DNA from: 2-01-FULL-51-21 sp964348955
GTDB lineage: Bacteria > Patescibacteriota > Minisyncoccia > Phycocordibacterales > 2-01-FULL-51-21
NCBI GenBank assembly: GCA_964348955.1
Contig: CAYGEN010000001.1
Coordinates: forward strand, 1-43,174
Direction: 5' to 3'
Length of the DNA stretch: 43,174 nt
Of this stretch, positions 35,963 to 43,174 are shown one piece after another (within the stretch, counting starts at the first letter, position 1; every line of letters begins with the position of its first letter). Under the pieces are notes generated by a model, which saw only the letters and a list, made by a program, of their open reading frames with translations, had not been told where the DNA came from and did no database searches. The position numbers and the translations under genes are program-made.

Positions 35963-37552
35963 CTACTCAACTATAAATTCCATCATCATTCCGTCCTCCA
36001 AATGCTCGGCAATATGGCAGTGCGCCATCCAACGCCCTGGATTAGTGATGTTAAGAAGAATATCCACATAGTGCGAGGCGGGGACAAGTACGGTGTCTTT
36101 CCACACTAAATTTGTTTGTTTTATACCGTTGCGGTCAAGCACCAAAAATTGCTGGCCGTGGAAATGCACCGGGTGTTGCATCGGATGACCCGTGCGCGCA
36201 TCGTTCGTAATCCTAATTTTTACCACATCGCCTACGTTAAACTTCCAGTCAATCTTCATATTAGCCTTGCCGGTGTCTTGGTCTAGCATTTTCCACTCCG
36301 TCATTTCTGAATTAAATGTCTCGTTCATCATCTGCATATTGTCATCCCATTCAATGCCTCCCACAGGCACGGCGCCCATCATACCCATTCCGCCGCCCAT
36401 CATAGTGCCATCCGACATCATATGGCCTCCGGACGCGCCTCTCATGCCTCCCATCAGGTCAAGCGTGAGCGCAAGGCGTTTATCAATCGGCTGGTCAAAA
36501 TTCTTGCGATACGGGTCAATGCTTTTGACTGCGTATACATTGGTGCGAAGCGTTGAAAACGCTTTACCGTACGACGGCGAAGCTCCATCATCAGAAACTG
36601 ATACCCTACCGAGCGTATAGGTCTTACCCGGCGTTTTATTTTGAAGCGCGTATGAACCGCTCTTTTCAAACAACACCTCAACAATTGAACGCTCCGAAGG
36701 CGCGATGATAACCGCGTCTTTCCATTCTTCGCGTTCGGTCGCTCCGCCATCGCCGCCGACCAGCTTCATGGCGACTCCCGGAATCGTGAGGTTAAATGTT
36801 CGTGTATTCGCCGCGTTGGTAATATAGAAGCGGATAACCTCTCCCTTCTTTACCTCAAGACGATACTCCGGCTCGCCGTTTACGAGCATTATGTTGCCAA
36901 ATCTGCCCATAAGCGTGTGGTCGGCGCCCTGTTTGCTTAGGTTAATTTTGTCATTCTCAATCAAAATGTCATCAAGGAAAAGAGGCACCTCGCGACTCAC
37001 AGGATTCCAGTAGTTCGGCTCATTTGGCGCTACGAGATAGTTGCCGTAGAGGCCAAGTTCCTGTGCATAGTCCTCGCGCACATGAGGGTGATACCAATAC
37101 ATGCCGGCATCGGGAAATTTTATTTTGTAGGTAAAGGATTCTCCCGGCGACACTCCCCTTTGCGTCACATTCGGCACGCCATCAAAGGCGTTATGAAGAC
37201 GGACGCCGTGCGAGTGGATGGTCGTCTCAATGTCGGTATCGTTTTTAAAATTTATGGTAACTTCCGCATTTTGCTCAACCTTGATCAAGGGTCCCGGGAT
37301 TGAACCATTGTAGGCAAGCATGCGAAACTCACGATTGCCAAACTCTTTCTTAACAAAACCAGCCGTCAGATTATAGGTATCGCCATTCTTTAACGCGACG
37401 ACTTCAGTGGGTTTTGCCTTCTCTAATCCTGAAGTGTCGGAACTTGAATACTCGGCGCTCGTCCGATACGGAAACTCGTTTTGAAGGAAGAATGCCGCGC
37501 CTACGATAAGCACGGCCGCTACCAGCCCTATGAAGAGATTTTTTTGATTCAT
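35963..37552 (-). CDS. Multicopper oxidase (CueO/CopA type)
   Basis: The start MNQKNLFIGLVAAVLIVGAA gives 529 residues with a signal anchor. All copper ligands are visible: HSHG (113-116), WYHPHV (153-158), HPVHFHGQ and the HCHIAEHLEDGMM C-terminal motif with the T1 Cys and axial Met. A Met-rich loop (GGHMMSDGTMMGGGMGMMG) in the third domain resembles the Cu(I)-binding insert of CueO. The enzyme probably oxidises Cu(I) to Cu(II) outside the membrane, using O2. It is downstream of the copper ATPase gene on the same strand, 25 bp apart. Confidence 0.93.
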   Translation of the reverse strand: MNQKNLFIGLVAAVLIVGAAFFLQNEFPYRTSAEYSSSDTSGLEKAKPTEVVALKNGDTYNLTAGFVKKEFGNREFRMLAYNGSIPGPLIKVEQNAEVTINFKNDTDIETTIHSHGVRLHNAFDGVPNVTQRGVSPGESFTYKIKFPDAGMYWYHPHVREDYAQELGLYGNYLVAPNEPNYWNPVSREVPLFLDDILIENDKINLSKQGADHTLMGRFGNIMLVNGEPEYRLEVKKGEVIRFYITNAANTRTFNLTIPGVAMKLVGGDGGATEREEWKDAVIIAPSERSIVEVLFEKSGSYALQNKTPGKTYTLGRVSVSDDGASPSYGKAFSTLRTNVYAVKSIDPYRKNFDQPIDKRLALTLDLMGGMRGASGGHMMSDGTMMGGGMGMMGAVPVGGIEWDDNMQMMNETFNSEMTEWKMLDQDTGKANMKIDWKFNVGDVVKIRITNDARTGHPMQHPVHFHGQQFLVLDRNGIKQTNLVWKDTVLVPASHYVDILLNITNPGRWMAHCHIAEHLEDGMMMEFIVE

Positions 37553-37577
37553 CTTTGCCAATGAATTAGAAGACGAA

Positions 37578-39734
37578 TTATAGCTTCCGTCTGCGAAGAA
37601 GTATCGCATTAAAGGCAACAATCACCGTGCTCGCCGACATGAGCACGGCCGCAAGCGCGGGCTCTAAAATAATACCCCACGCGTAGAGCGCACCGGCGGC
37701 CAGCGGCAGAGCGGCGAGGTTATACCCGGTCGCCCAGAAAAGATTTTGAATCATTTTTGAGTAAGTCATTTGGGATAGCCGAATTATTTTTACGATGTCT
37801 CGCGGGTCGTCCCTCACCAGAATGATGCCCGCCGATTCAATGGCGACATTCGTGCCTGCGCCTATGGCAATGCCGAGGTCGGCTTGCGTCAAAGCCGGAG
37901 CGTCATTGATGCCGTCGCCGACCATGGCGACCTTTTGCCCGCGGCTCTGCAGCTCTTTTATTTTTTCAGATTTCTGCTCCGGCAGGACGCGGGCAAAGTA
38001 TTCGTCAATGCCAAGTTCCCCGCTTACCCACTTCGCCACATCTTCCGAGTCGCCGGTAATCATCGCGGAGCGAACGCCCATTGTTTTGAGTGTGGCAATC
38101 GCTTCCCGCGATTCCTCCCGAATGAGGTCCGCCAGCGCCATCGCTCCGAGAAGCCGTCCATCCTTGAGCGTAAAAATTATCGTTTGTCCTTTTTTCCCCG
38201 CATCGGACACCTCGGTGGCGAGCTCGGCGGGAATACTAACGCCCGCATCTTCAAGAAGCGCCGGTCCGCCCACCATAACCTCGGTGCCGTCAATCTGCGC
38301 CTTTACGCCTCTGCCTTTCATCGCCTCAAACTTCTTTGGTTCAATAAGCGTGAGTCCCTGTTCTTTTGCTTTAGCGACAACAGCCCGCGCAATCGGATGC
38401 TCCGAAAGCGTATTGAGAGAAGCAGCCAATAGCAGGGTTTCCTCCTTTGAGTGGCCGTTGGTATTCCATACATTCACAACGCCGAATGCTCCTTTGGTTA
38501 AGGTTCCCGTTTTGTCAAACAGCACCGTGTCAATTGTTCTGGCCGCTTCAAGCGCCAGACGCTGTTTAATAAGCAAGCCATTCTGCGCCGCTTTGGTGGT
38601 GGAAATTGAGGCAACAAGTGGCACGGCAAGTCCGAGTGCATGGGGACACGCAATAACGAGCACCGCCACCAGCCTTGCAACGGCATAGCTCACATCCGCA
38701 CCGACGAGAAGCCACGCGACAAACGTAATGGTGCCTCCGCCGACCGCGATAATGGTTAAATAAAGCGCGGCTCTGTCAGAGAGCATCTGAAGCCGCGACT
38801 TAGACGCCTGTGCTTCGGCGACCAAACGCATGATGCCGGCAAGAAACGTTTTTTCTCCGATATGCGAGACCCGTATTTTAAGCGCGCCATCGCCGTTTAT
38901 CGTGCCCGCAATGACGGCGATGCCTTCATATTTCGGAACCGGCTTTGACTCTCCCGTCACCATTGATTCGCTTACGTCAGACTCGCCCTCCACAATCACC
39001 CCATCCGCCGGAATTTTCGCGCCGGGTCTCACAAGAACGACATCACGCTCCCTAAGTAGGGAAAGTAGGATGGTCTCTGTTTTTCCCTCGCGAATGACTT
39101 CGGCGGTGTCAGGAAGCAGTTTTGAAAGTTCCTTGAGCGCGCCCTGCGCGCCCTGCACCGCGCGCATCTCAATCCAGTGACCGAGGAGCATGATGGTAAT
39201 AAGTGTGGTGAGTTCCCACAAAAGCGCTTCTTCGCTGGCGAAGACCGCGTAGACGCTCCAAAGGTAGGCGGAGGAAATGGCGATGCCGATGAGCGTCATC
39301 ATGCCCGGCATTCTCCCTTTTATTTCACGCCACGCTCCAACAAGAAAAACCCATCCGCCGTAGAAAAACACGACTGAACCGAGCACAAGCGGCATGTACT
39401 CCGACCCGGGGAATGCGGGCGGCGACCATTTGAAAATCATTTCTACAACATCGGCATACAGCACGACAGGAATGGTGAGAATGAGCGACACCCAAAACTT
39501 TCGCAGAAACATCTTCGTGGAATGTCCCGCGTGTTTATCGGTACGGTGCGAAGTGGAAGCAGTGTGTCCCCCGTTCATTTCTGATTTGGGTTTTCGGTCG
39601 TCGGATTTCTGCGCGCCGAGTGCCATACCGCACTCGGGACACATGCCCGGGATGTCTCGCGATACTTCAGGGTGCATGGGACAGGTATATACCACCATTC
39701 TGAGATTATCTTTATGGCGATTATGATTTTCCAT
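37578..39734 (-). CDS. copB: Copper-translocating P-type ATPase, CopB type
   Basis: The 718-residue protein has an N-terminal heavy-metal-binding domain YTCPMHPEVSRDIPGMCPECGM (cysteines at 18, 32 and 35) and a His-rich linker (about 57-71). The P1B core contains TGES (260-263), the membrane metal motif CPH (363-365) that defines the CopB/P1B-3 group rather than CPC, the phosphorylated Asp in DKTGTLT (407-413), an SEHP motif, and GDGINDAPAL. Eight membrane helices are expected. It should export copper (Cu+ or Cu2+) or silver from the cytoplasm. It forms an operon with the multicopper oxidase and the preceding small protein. Confidence 0.94.
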   Translation of the reverse strand: MENHNRHKDNLRMVVYTCPMHPEVSRDIPGMCPECGMALGAQKSDDRKPKSEMNGGHTASTSHRTDKHAGHSTKMFLRKFWVSLILTIPVVLYADVVEMIFKWSPPAFPGSEYMPLVLGSVVFFYGGWVFLVGAWREIKGRMPGMMTLIGIAISSAYLWSVYAVFASEEALLWELTTLITIMLLGHWIEMRAVQGAQGALKELSKLLPDTAEVIREGKTETILLSLLRERDVVLVRPGAKIPADGVIVEGESDVSESMVTGESKPVPKYEGIAVIAGTINGDGALKIRVSHIGEKTFLAGIMRLVAEAQASKSRLQMLSDRAALYLTIIAVGGGTITFVAWLLVGADVSYAVARLVAVLVIACPHALGLAVPLVASISTTKAAQNGLLIKQRLALEAARTIDTVLFDKTGTLTKGAFGVVNVWNTNGHSKEETLLLAASLNTLSEHPIARAVVAKAKEQGLTLIEPKKFEAMKGRGVKAQIDGTEVMVGGPALLEDAGVSIPAELATEVSDAGKKGQTIIFTLKDGRLLGAMALADLIREESREAIATLKTMGVRSAMITGDSEDVAKWVSGELGIDEYFARVLPEQKSEKIKELQSRGQKVAMVGDGINDAPALTQADLGIAIGAGTNVAIESAGIILVRDDPRDIVKIIRLSQMTYSKMIQNLFWATGYNLAALPLAAGALYAWGIILEPALAAVLMSASTVIVAFNAILLRRRKL

Positions 39735-39757
39735 GTGGGTTATTTATCGTGCGACCA

Positions 39758-40264
39758 TTAGCGCCGTTCGTATCTCAATTCTATTTTGTCGCCGTCTTTC
39801 ATTTCATACTTTTCAAGCTCGGTATTTTCTTTGGAGTTTACCATCATCGCCACAATCGGTCCAAACTCCATGAAGTCCTTGCCCCAGATGCGGAAAAAAT
39901 TGCCAAGCACCGTGTCTTCTTCTCTGACCTGCCCTGGAAACTCAAGATGAATGGTTCCGTCCGGTTCATGGGTATGTATCGCCGTCATTCTCATGCCTGC
40001 ATCGAATGTCGGCTTAGACGCATACGCGGTGCCAACGCCGATATTTGTCGGTATATTCTGCCTTTCTCCGTTTACATAGATTGAGAGTTGTGTGTGCCAG
40101 TGCAAGCCACTCTGGGAAATAATTTGAGAAGCATCACCGCCCGTATCTTCTGCTTCTAATTGCGTAGTTTCAAGACTTTTTGACCACCAGAGCCCACCCA
40201 TAAAGATGAGTATCGCGACCCCGCCGATAATGAATTCATTTTTTAGTCCTTTAGAAGTTTTCAT
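39758..40264 (-). CDS. Membrane-anchored His-rich protein of the copper cluster
   Basis: The 168-residue protein has one N-terminal anchor (FIIGGVAILIFMGGLWW) and an extracytoplasmic domain with LHWHTQLSIYVNGERQNIP, AGMRMTAIHTHEPDGTIHLE and a DKIELRYE end. The HxH and HTH..H residues could bind a metal. The HWHTQLSIYVNGE pattern recurs in uncharacterised bacterial and archaeal proteins as far as I recall. It sits 23 bp upstream of copB, so a periplasmic copper-binding role is likely but inferred from context. Confidence 0.6.
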   Translation of the reverse strand: MKTSKGLKNEFIIGGVAILIFMGGLWWSKSLETTQLEAEDTGGDASQIISQSGLHWHTQLSIYVNGERQNIPTNIGVGTAYASKPTFDAGMRMTAIHTHEPDGTIHLEFPGQVREEDTVLGNFFRIWGKDFMEFGPIVAMMVNSKENTELEKYEMKDGDKIELRYERR

Positions 40265-40456
40265 ATTTTAATTTTTAATTTTTAGACTGATATATTCTGA
40301 CCTTGGTACCATATTTTTTTACCCCATCCGCGTCCCTCACCGAACTTTTACAGGGTTCGTTTTTTTTCCGTTTTGAAAGTCGTTAATGACCCTGACTACC
40401 ATACCGCACAGAAGGCAACACCCTCCCTTCAATACCAACGAGCCGTCCGTGAACTC

Positions 40457-40882
40457 TTAGAAAAGTTTTGGATGGAGAATGCCGTTGGAAAACGCCTCTT
40501 GGAGCGAACCCGCAATTGGTATGCGTCTCTTATAATATGAAAATAAAGATTGGTCTTCTGCTATCTTGGGAGGAGCGGCGCTTACATTCGCACGAATCAG
40601 CATCGCGCCGAGAGTAAGTATCAGTAAAAGAAAAAGGTTGGTAAGAATACCGCTCTTGTTTAGCATTGCAGTGAACATGCTCTGCCACGCGGCAAAATGC
40701 TCAAGCGGGTTCATTTGACACAGCGAGCTCATCTCGGACATAAACGGACAATTGGATGTCATTTGTCCGTCAGAGCCAAGCGTCATGTCTGCATGTCCAA
40801 ATCCCAGAAAACCGATGAAAAAGAACGCCAGGAGCGCCGCAAACAATAATATTTTTTTGTATTTTCTACGGGCGCTACGCAT
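40457..40882 (-). CDS. Small Cys/Met-containing membrane protein of the copper cluster
   Basis: The 141-residue protein has a basic N-terminus, a first hydrophobic segment (ILLFAALLAFFFIGFLGF), then an outer segment with SNCPFMSEMSSLCQMNPLEHF rich in Cys, Met and His, then a second helix (GILTNLFLLLILTLGAMLI) and a basic cytosolic end. Cys/Met/His clusters outside the membrane suit Cu(I) binding. It is separated from the next gene by about 190 bp in which I see no clear operator. No named family is recognised. Confidence 0.6.
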   Translation of the reverse strand: MRSARRKYKKILLFAALLAFFFIGFLGFGHADMTLGSDGQMTSNCPFMSEMSSLCQMNPLEHFAAWQSMFTAMLNKSGILTNLFLLLILTLGAMLIRANVSAAPPKIAEDQSLFSYYKRRIPIAGSLQEAFSNGILHPKLF

Positions 40883-40956
40883 ATGTTAATTCTAGCAAAA
40901 AATGCATAGCTTTTACAGGAATCCGCAGAGAATTTCCCCTCGCTCACGAAGAGAGG

Positions 40957-42738
40957 TTATGGCGACGATTTCTGATACAGAAGGAGTCTTGCGAGACGAA
41001 TCGTGGTGTAAGGCACGCGCCCCTTGAGGCGCTCATACACGGGCTTGAGCCGCCCATCGTCAATTTCGGCAAAAAGTTTGGCGATTTCAGTAAAGAGTGT
41101 TTCCTCCACGGCGAGGAGATGCGCGCAGGTGTCGGCGGGAAACATATCTTCCGCTTTGAGCATTTCCAAATGCTTTATGATGGTATCTTCCGTCCTGCCA
41201 CACGCCTCTGCAACCTCGGCAAGCGTCATACCCTCCTGAATAAGAGTCAACGTGTTTTCAAGTCTGTTCTTTTTCATTGAAGATGCTTTCTTTCCCCCCG
41301 CAAACTTTTTTGAATATGCGCCATCGTCCGCCTCAATATTCTTCTGCCTTTTCTTCATATCTTTGAGTTCTGCGCTCCCAGGTTCTCTTCCGCCACACGC
41401 CTGTATGAAATTCTTGTGAAGCGATGCAAGCTCTTTAGCATCAATCTCTGTAAATTTTTGCCGCGCCTCTTCGGACTGCATTCTGAATTCAGCGTCTCTT
41501 TCAGACACCTCGGGATGTACCTCAAGCGCCCTCGCATTGAGCCCGGTAAGCGTAAGACCCTCAAGCGTTCTCACGCGTGAAAGGGCGACATACCCCTGCC
41601 CATACTCAAACGTTTGCGAGAGGTCCATGTGCGCGGCGTCTAACGACATTCCCTGACTTTTGTGCACCGTTATCGCCCAGGCAAGCCGAAGCGGCACCTG
41701 CATAATACGCGCGAGTACGCGCCCGCTCTCTTCGGCGCGCCATTCCTCCGGTTCGGCAAAGATGGTTATGCCGGAAGATGTTTTTACCGCAGGATACCCG
41801 TTCTCTTTGGAAAATCCCGTAATAGTGCCTTGTGTTCCATTGACATAGCGGTGTCGCAGTGCGTCGTTTTTTGTAAACATAACGCGCGCCCCAATTTTGA
41901 GCGATAATGTTTCGGGAGAGAGGCACCCACGCTTGAGCGAAGCGGTAAGTTTCTCCTGCCCGCGGCTTTCCATCTCAAACACGCTCGGCTCCCCCGCGAG
42001 TTTGTTAAGCTCCAAATCATTGATAGCGTCAACATCGGCGTTATGGCTGTAGAGTTGCGTGATGCCGCTTCGGGGCACTTTTTTATACCGCGTACGCAAA
42101 AGTACTTTGTGTGATTCTTGAATGCGACCCGCGCGGAAACTGGACAAAAACTCAAGAAAAACCGCGTCTTCCTGTCGGTGCTGTTCCGAGAGATAGCAGA
42201 CAATAGGATTGAGCTTGCGCCAGGCGTCGGAGAGAAAGGCAAACGCTCCTTGCGAGGCGCCGCCCTCAAATAATACGTGCTTCCTTTCTTCATTTCTCCG
42301 AGACACCGGCGGCAACTGGAAAAAATCTCCAACCAAAACGACTTGCAGTCCGCCAAAAGGTTCTTCGCTTAACCGGATTTCGCGGCATACCGCGTCCACC
42401 ATTGAAAGCGTTCCCGAGGAAAGCATTGAGATTTCGTCTATGATAAGCGTGCGCGTACTGCTGACACGCTCAACAATATTTTTGTTTTGCGCGATGCGAT
42501 CTAAATCGTATTTCGTGAGGTTGGGGCGCACCCCGATACCGCTCCATGAGTGAATGGTAAACCCGCCGATGTGCGTTGCGGCGATGCCCGTAGAAGCTGT
42601 GATAGCGGGTTCAATATTGCGCTCGCGCAAATACGCAACATACTGATTTACCGTATGTGTTTTACCGCTTCCGGGTTCGCCGGTAAGGAATACATTCGCG
42701 CCCGTCTGCAAAATCTTCAGCGCCGTCTCTTGCTTCAT
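40957..42738 (-). CDS. Pif1/RecD-like DNA helicase with C-terminal helix-turn-helix
   Basis: The 593-residue SF1B helicase has Walker A GEPGSGKTHTV (about 20-30), the motif ASTGIAATHIGG (Ia), Walker B LIIDEISML, LVGDFFQLPPV (motif III), YLSEQHRQED (IV) and the C-terminal VHKSQGMSLDAAH and YVALSRVRTLEGL (V and VI) of Pif1-type enzymes. After a charged linker, the C-terminal 110 residues hold a winged or HTH_40-like domain (LIQEGMTLAEVAEACGRTED) similar to that at the end of RecQ-type helicases. A role in unwinding or repair is expected. Confidence 0.9.
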   Translation of the reverse strand: MKQETALKILQTGANVFLTGEPGSGKTHTVNQYVAYLRERNIEPAITASTGIAATHIGGFTIHSWSGIGVRPNLTKYDLDRIAQNKNIVERVSSTRTLIIDEISMLSSGTLSMVDAVCREIRLSEEPFGGLQVVLVGDFFQLPPVSRRNEERKHVLFEGGASQGAFAFLSDAWRKLNPIVCYLSEQHRQEDAVFLEFLSSFRAGRIQESHKVLLRTRYKKVPRSGITQLYSHNADVDAINDLELNKLAGEPSVFEMESRGQEKLTASLKRGCLSPETLSLKIGARVMFTKNDALRHRYVNGTQGTITGFSKENGYPAVKTSSGITIFAEPEEWRAEESGRVLARIMQVPLRLAWAITVHKSQGMSLDAAHMDLSQTFEYGQGYVALSRVRTLEGLTLTGLNARALEVHPEVSERDAEFRMQSEEARQKFTEIDAKELASLHKNFIQACGGREPGSAELKDMKKRQKNIEADDGAYSKKFAGGKKASSMKKNRLENTLTLIQEGMTLAEVAEACGRTEDTIIKHLEMLKAEDMFPADTCAHLLAVEETLFTEIAKLFAEIDDGRLKPVYERLKGRVPYTTIRLARLLLYQKSSP

Positions 42739-42870
42739 CTAATTATCATAGCAGATGTCAAAACCACGTTGGTTTTCTCACTTGGATTGGTCCCTTGGAA
42801 CCCTTACTTCCAAGAAGCTTGCTTGTATAAAAGAGTTGCACTAAATCACTGAGCGCACAACCAAAAAACA

Positions 42871-43100
42871 CCGAAAATTACATTCGCGTTGCTCATAAAT
42901 TTTCGGAGAGGGTGGGATTCGGCTCCACATAAAATTTTGCCGCCGCAAAATTTTTGTTAGCCGCGCCTCGCGGTTTTTGTTACTACAAAAACATCGCTCC
43001 GGCGTTCGAATCCCACTCGCATCGCGCGTAGGCGCGATGCTCCTCTCCGAAAATTATATTCGCGTTGCTCATAAATTTTCGGAGAGGGTGGGATTCGAAC
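42871..43100 (-). repeat. tRNA-Ser-linked T-arm element (176-bp period)
   Basis: The tRNA-Ser 3' end and following hairpin (43047-43097) recur at 42871-42921 with one mismatch, a 176-bp period. Between them, on the minus strand: a hairpin CCGAAAATT/AATTTTCGG that continues the acceptor sequence, a second hairpin GCATCGCGC/GCGCGATGC, an inverted T-arm copy GTGGGATTCGAACGCCGGAG, a GTTTTTGTAGTAACAAAAAC hairpin and a further AAAATTTTG..CAAAATTTT pairing. The plan equals that of the Tyr and Lys elements, but the spacer sequence is different. No gene lies between 42739 and the tRNA. Confidence 0.82.
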
Positions 43101-43164
43101 CCACGATACCTTGCAGTATGCCGGTTTTCGAAACCGGTGCTTTCGACCACTCAGCCACCTCTCC
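43080..43164 (-). tRNA. tRNA-Ser (anticodon CGA)
   Basis: Minus-strand class II tRNA with acceptor GGAGAGG/CCTCTCC, anticodon stem CCGGT/ACCGG around TTCGAAA (anticodon CGA), a variable arm (ATACTGCAAGGTAT) and T-arm GGGTTCGAATCCC, discriminator G. CCA is not encoded. Confidence 0.95.
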
Positions 43165-43174
43165 AGTATGAAAG

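Noticed and set aside
42871..43100. Degenerate second tRNA-Ser gene
   Set aside because: Only the T-arm and acceptor 3' half are present; there is no D-arm or anticodon arm, so it is a repeated fragment and not a tRNA.

Overview
The window looks like a stretch of chromosome from a Patescibacteria (Candidate Phyla Radiation) bacterium, most likely Parcubacteria. This is inferred from gene content: several short two-helix type IV secretion pilin-like proteins, an IF-2 that starts directly at the G domain, compact proteins, and many conserved genes of unknown function. TGA is used as a stop (for example at the end of the S1 gene and the solute-binding protein gene), so code 25 is not in use. The sequence is a draft scaffold: 100 Ns at 1173-1272 and 10 Ns at 22780-22789 inside gyrA.

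Layout. 1-1600: repeats, tRNA-Trp, rpmG, a pilin-like gene, and a repeat array next to tRNA-Tyr. 1605-6564 (minus): a ClpB/ClpC-type ATPase, a degenerate HtrA-like protein, a cysteine desulfurase. 6705-9281 (plus): DUF4446 protein, infB, rbfA, tRNA-Cys, tRNA-Leu. 9406-13258: an accessory stretch with hicBA, a frameshifted membrane-protein gene, a field of small hairpins, tRNA-Lys with a repeat element, tRNA-Leu and an IS30-type insertion sequence. 13282-15697: a strong promoter, an SPFH-domain gene, a membrane-protein gene and a terminator. 15747-19772 (minus): a tightly overlapping operon of methyltransferase, membrane-anchored solute-binding protein and five pilin-like proteins, one a recent truncated duplicate. 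19959-24454: small unknown genes, gyrA, and a metallo-beta-lactamase-fold protein without its metal motif. 25091-33957: mostly core functions (S1, thioredoxin-like protein, pth, lepB, a HisRS paralogue without active-site motifs, bS21, ybeY, ftsA, ftsZ, an AhpF/TrxB-type reductase). 33979-35962: fatty-acid desaturase, NUDIX hydrolase and an unexplained hairpin-rich intergenic region. 35963-40882 (minus): a copper-handling cluster of multicopper oxidase, CopB-type P-ATPase and two small membrane proteins. 40957-43164: Pif1-like helicase, then tRNA-Ser with a repeat element.

The most unusual signal is a family of about 175-bp elements attached to the 3' ends of three tRNA genes (Tyr, Lys, Ser). 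Each has the same plan: the tRNA T-arm and 3' end, one or two hairpins, an inverted copy of that tRNA's own T-arm followed by a CGSCGGAG-like motif, a spacer, and a direct copy of the 3' half of the T-arm 173-181 bp away. The Tyr and Lys spacers are clearly related in sequence. The Tyr array carries several units and contains the assembly gap. Also notable are the solute-binding protein built into a pilin operon, several enzyme-fold proteins that have lost their catalytic residues (HtrA-like, HisRS-like, MBL-fold), and perfect AT-rich palindromes sharing a GATATATC core.
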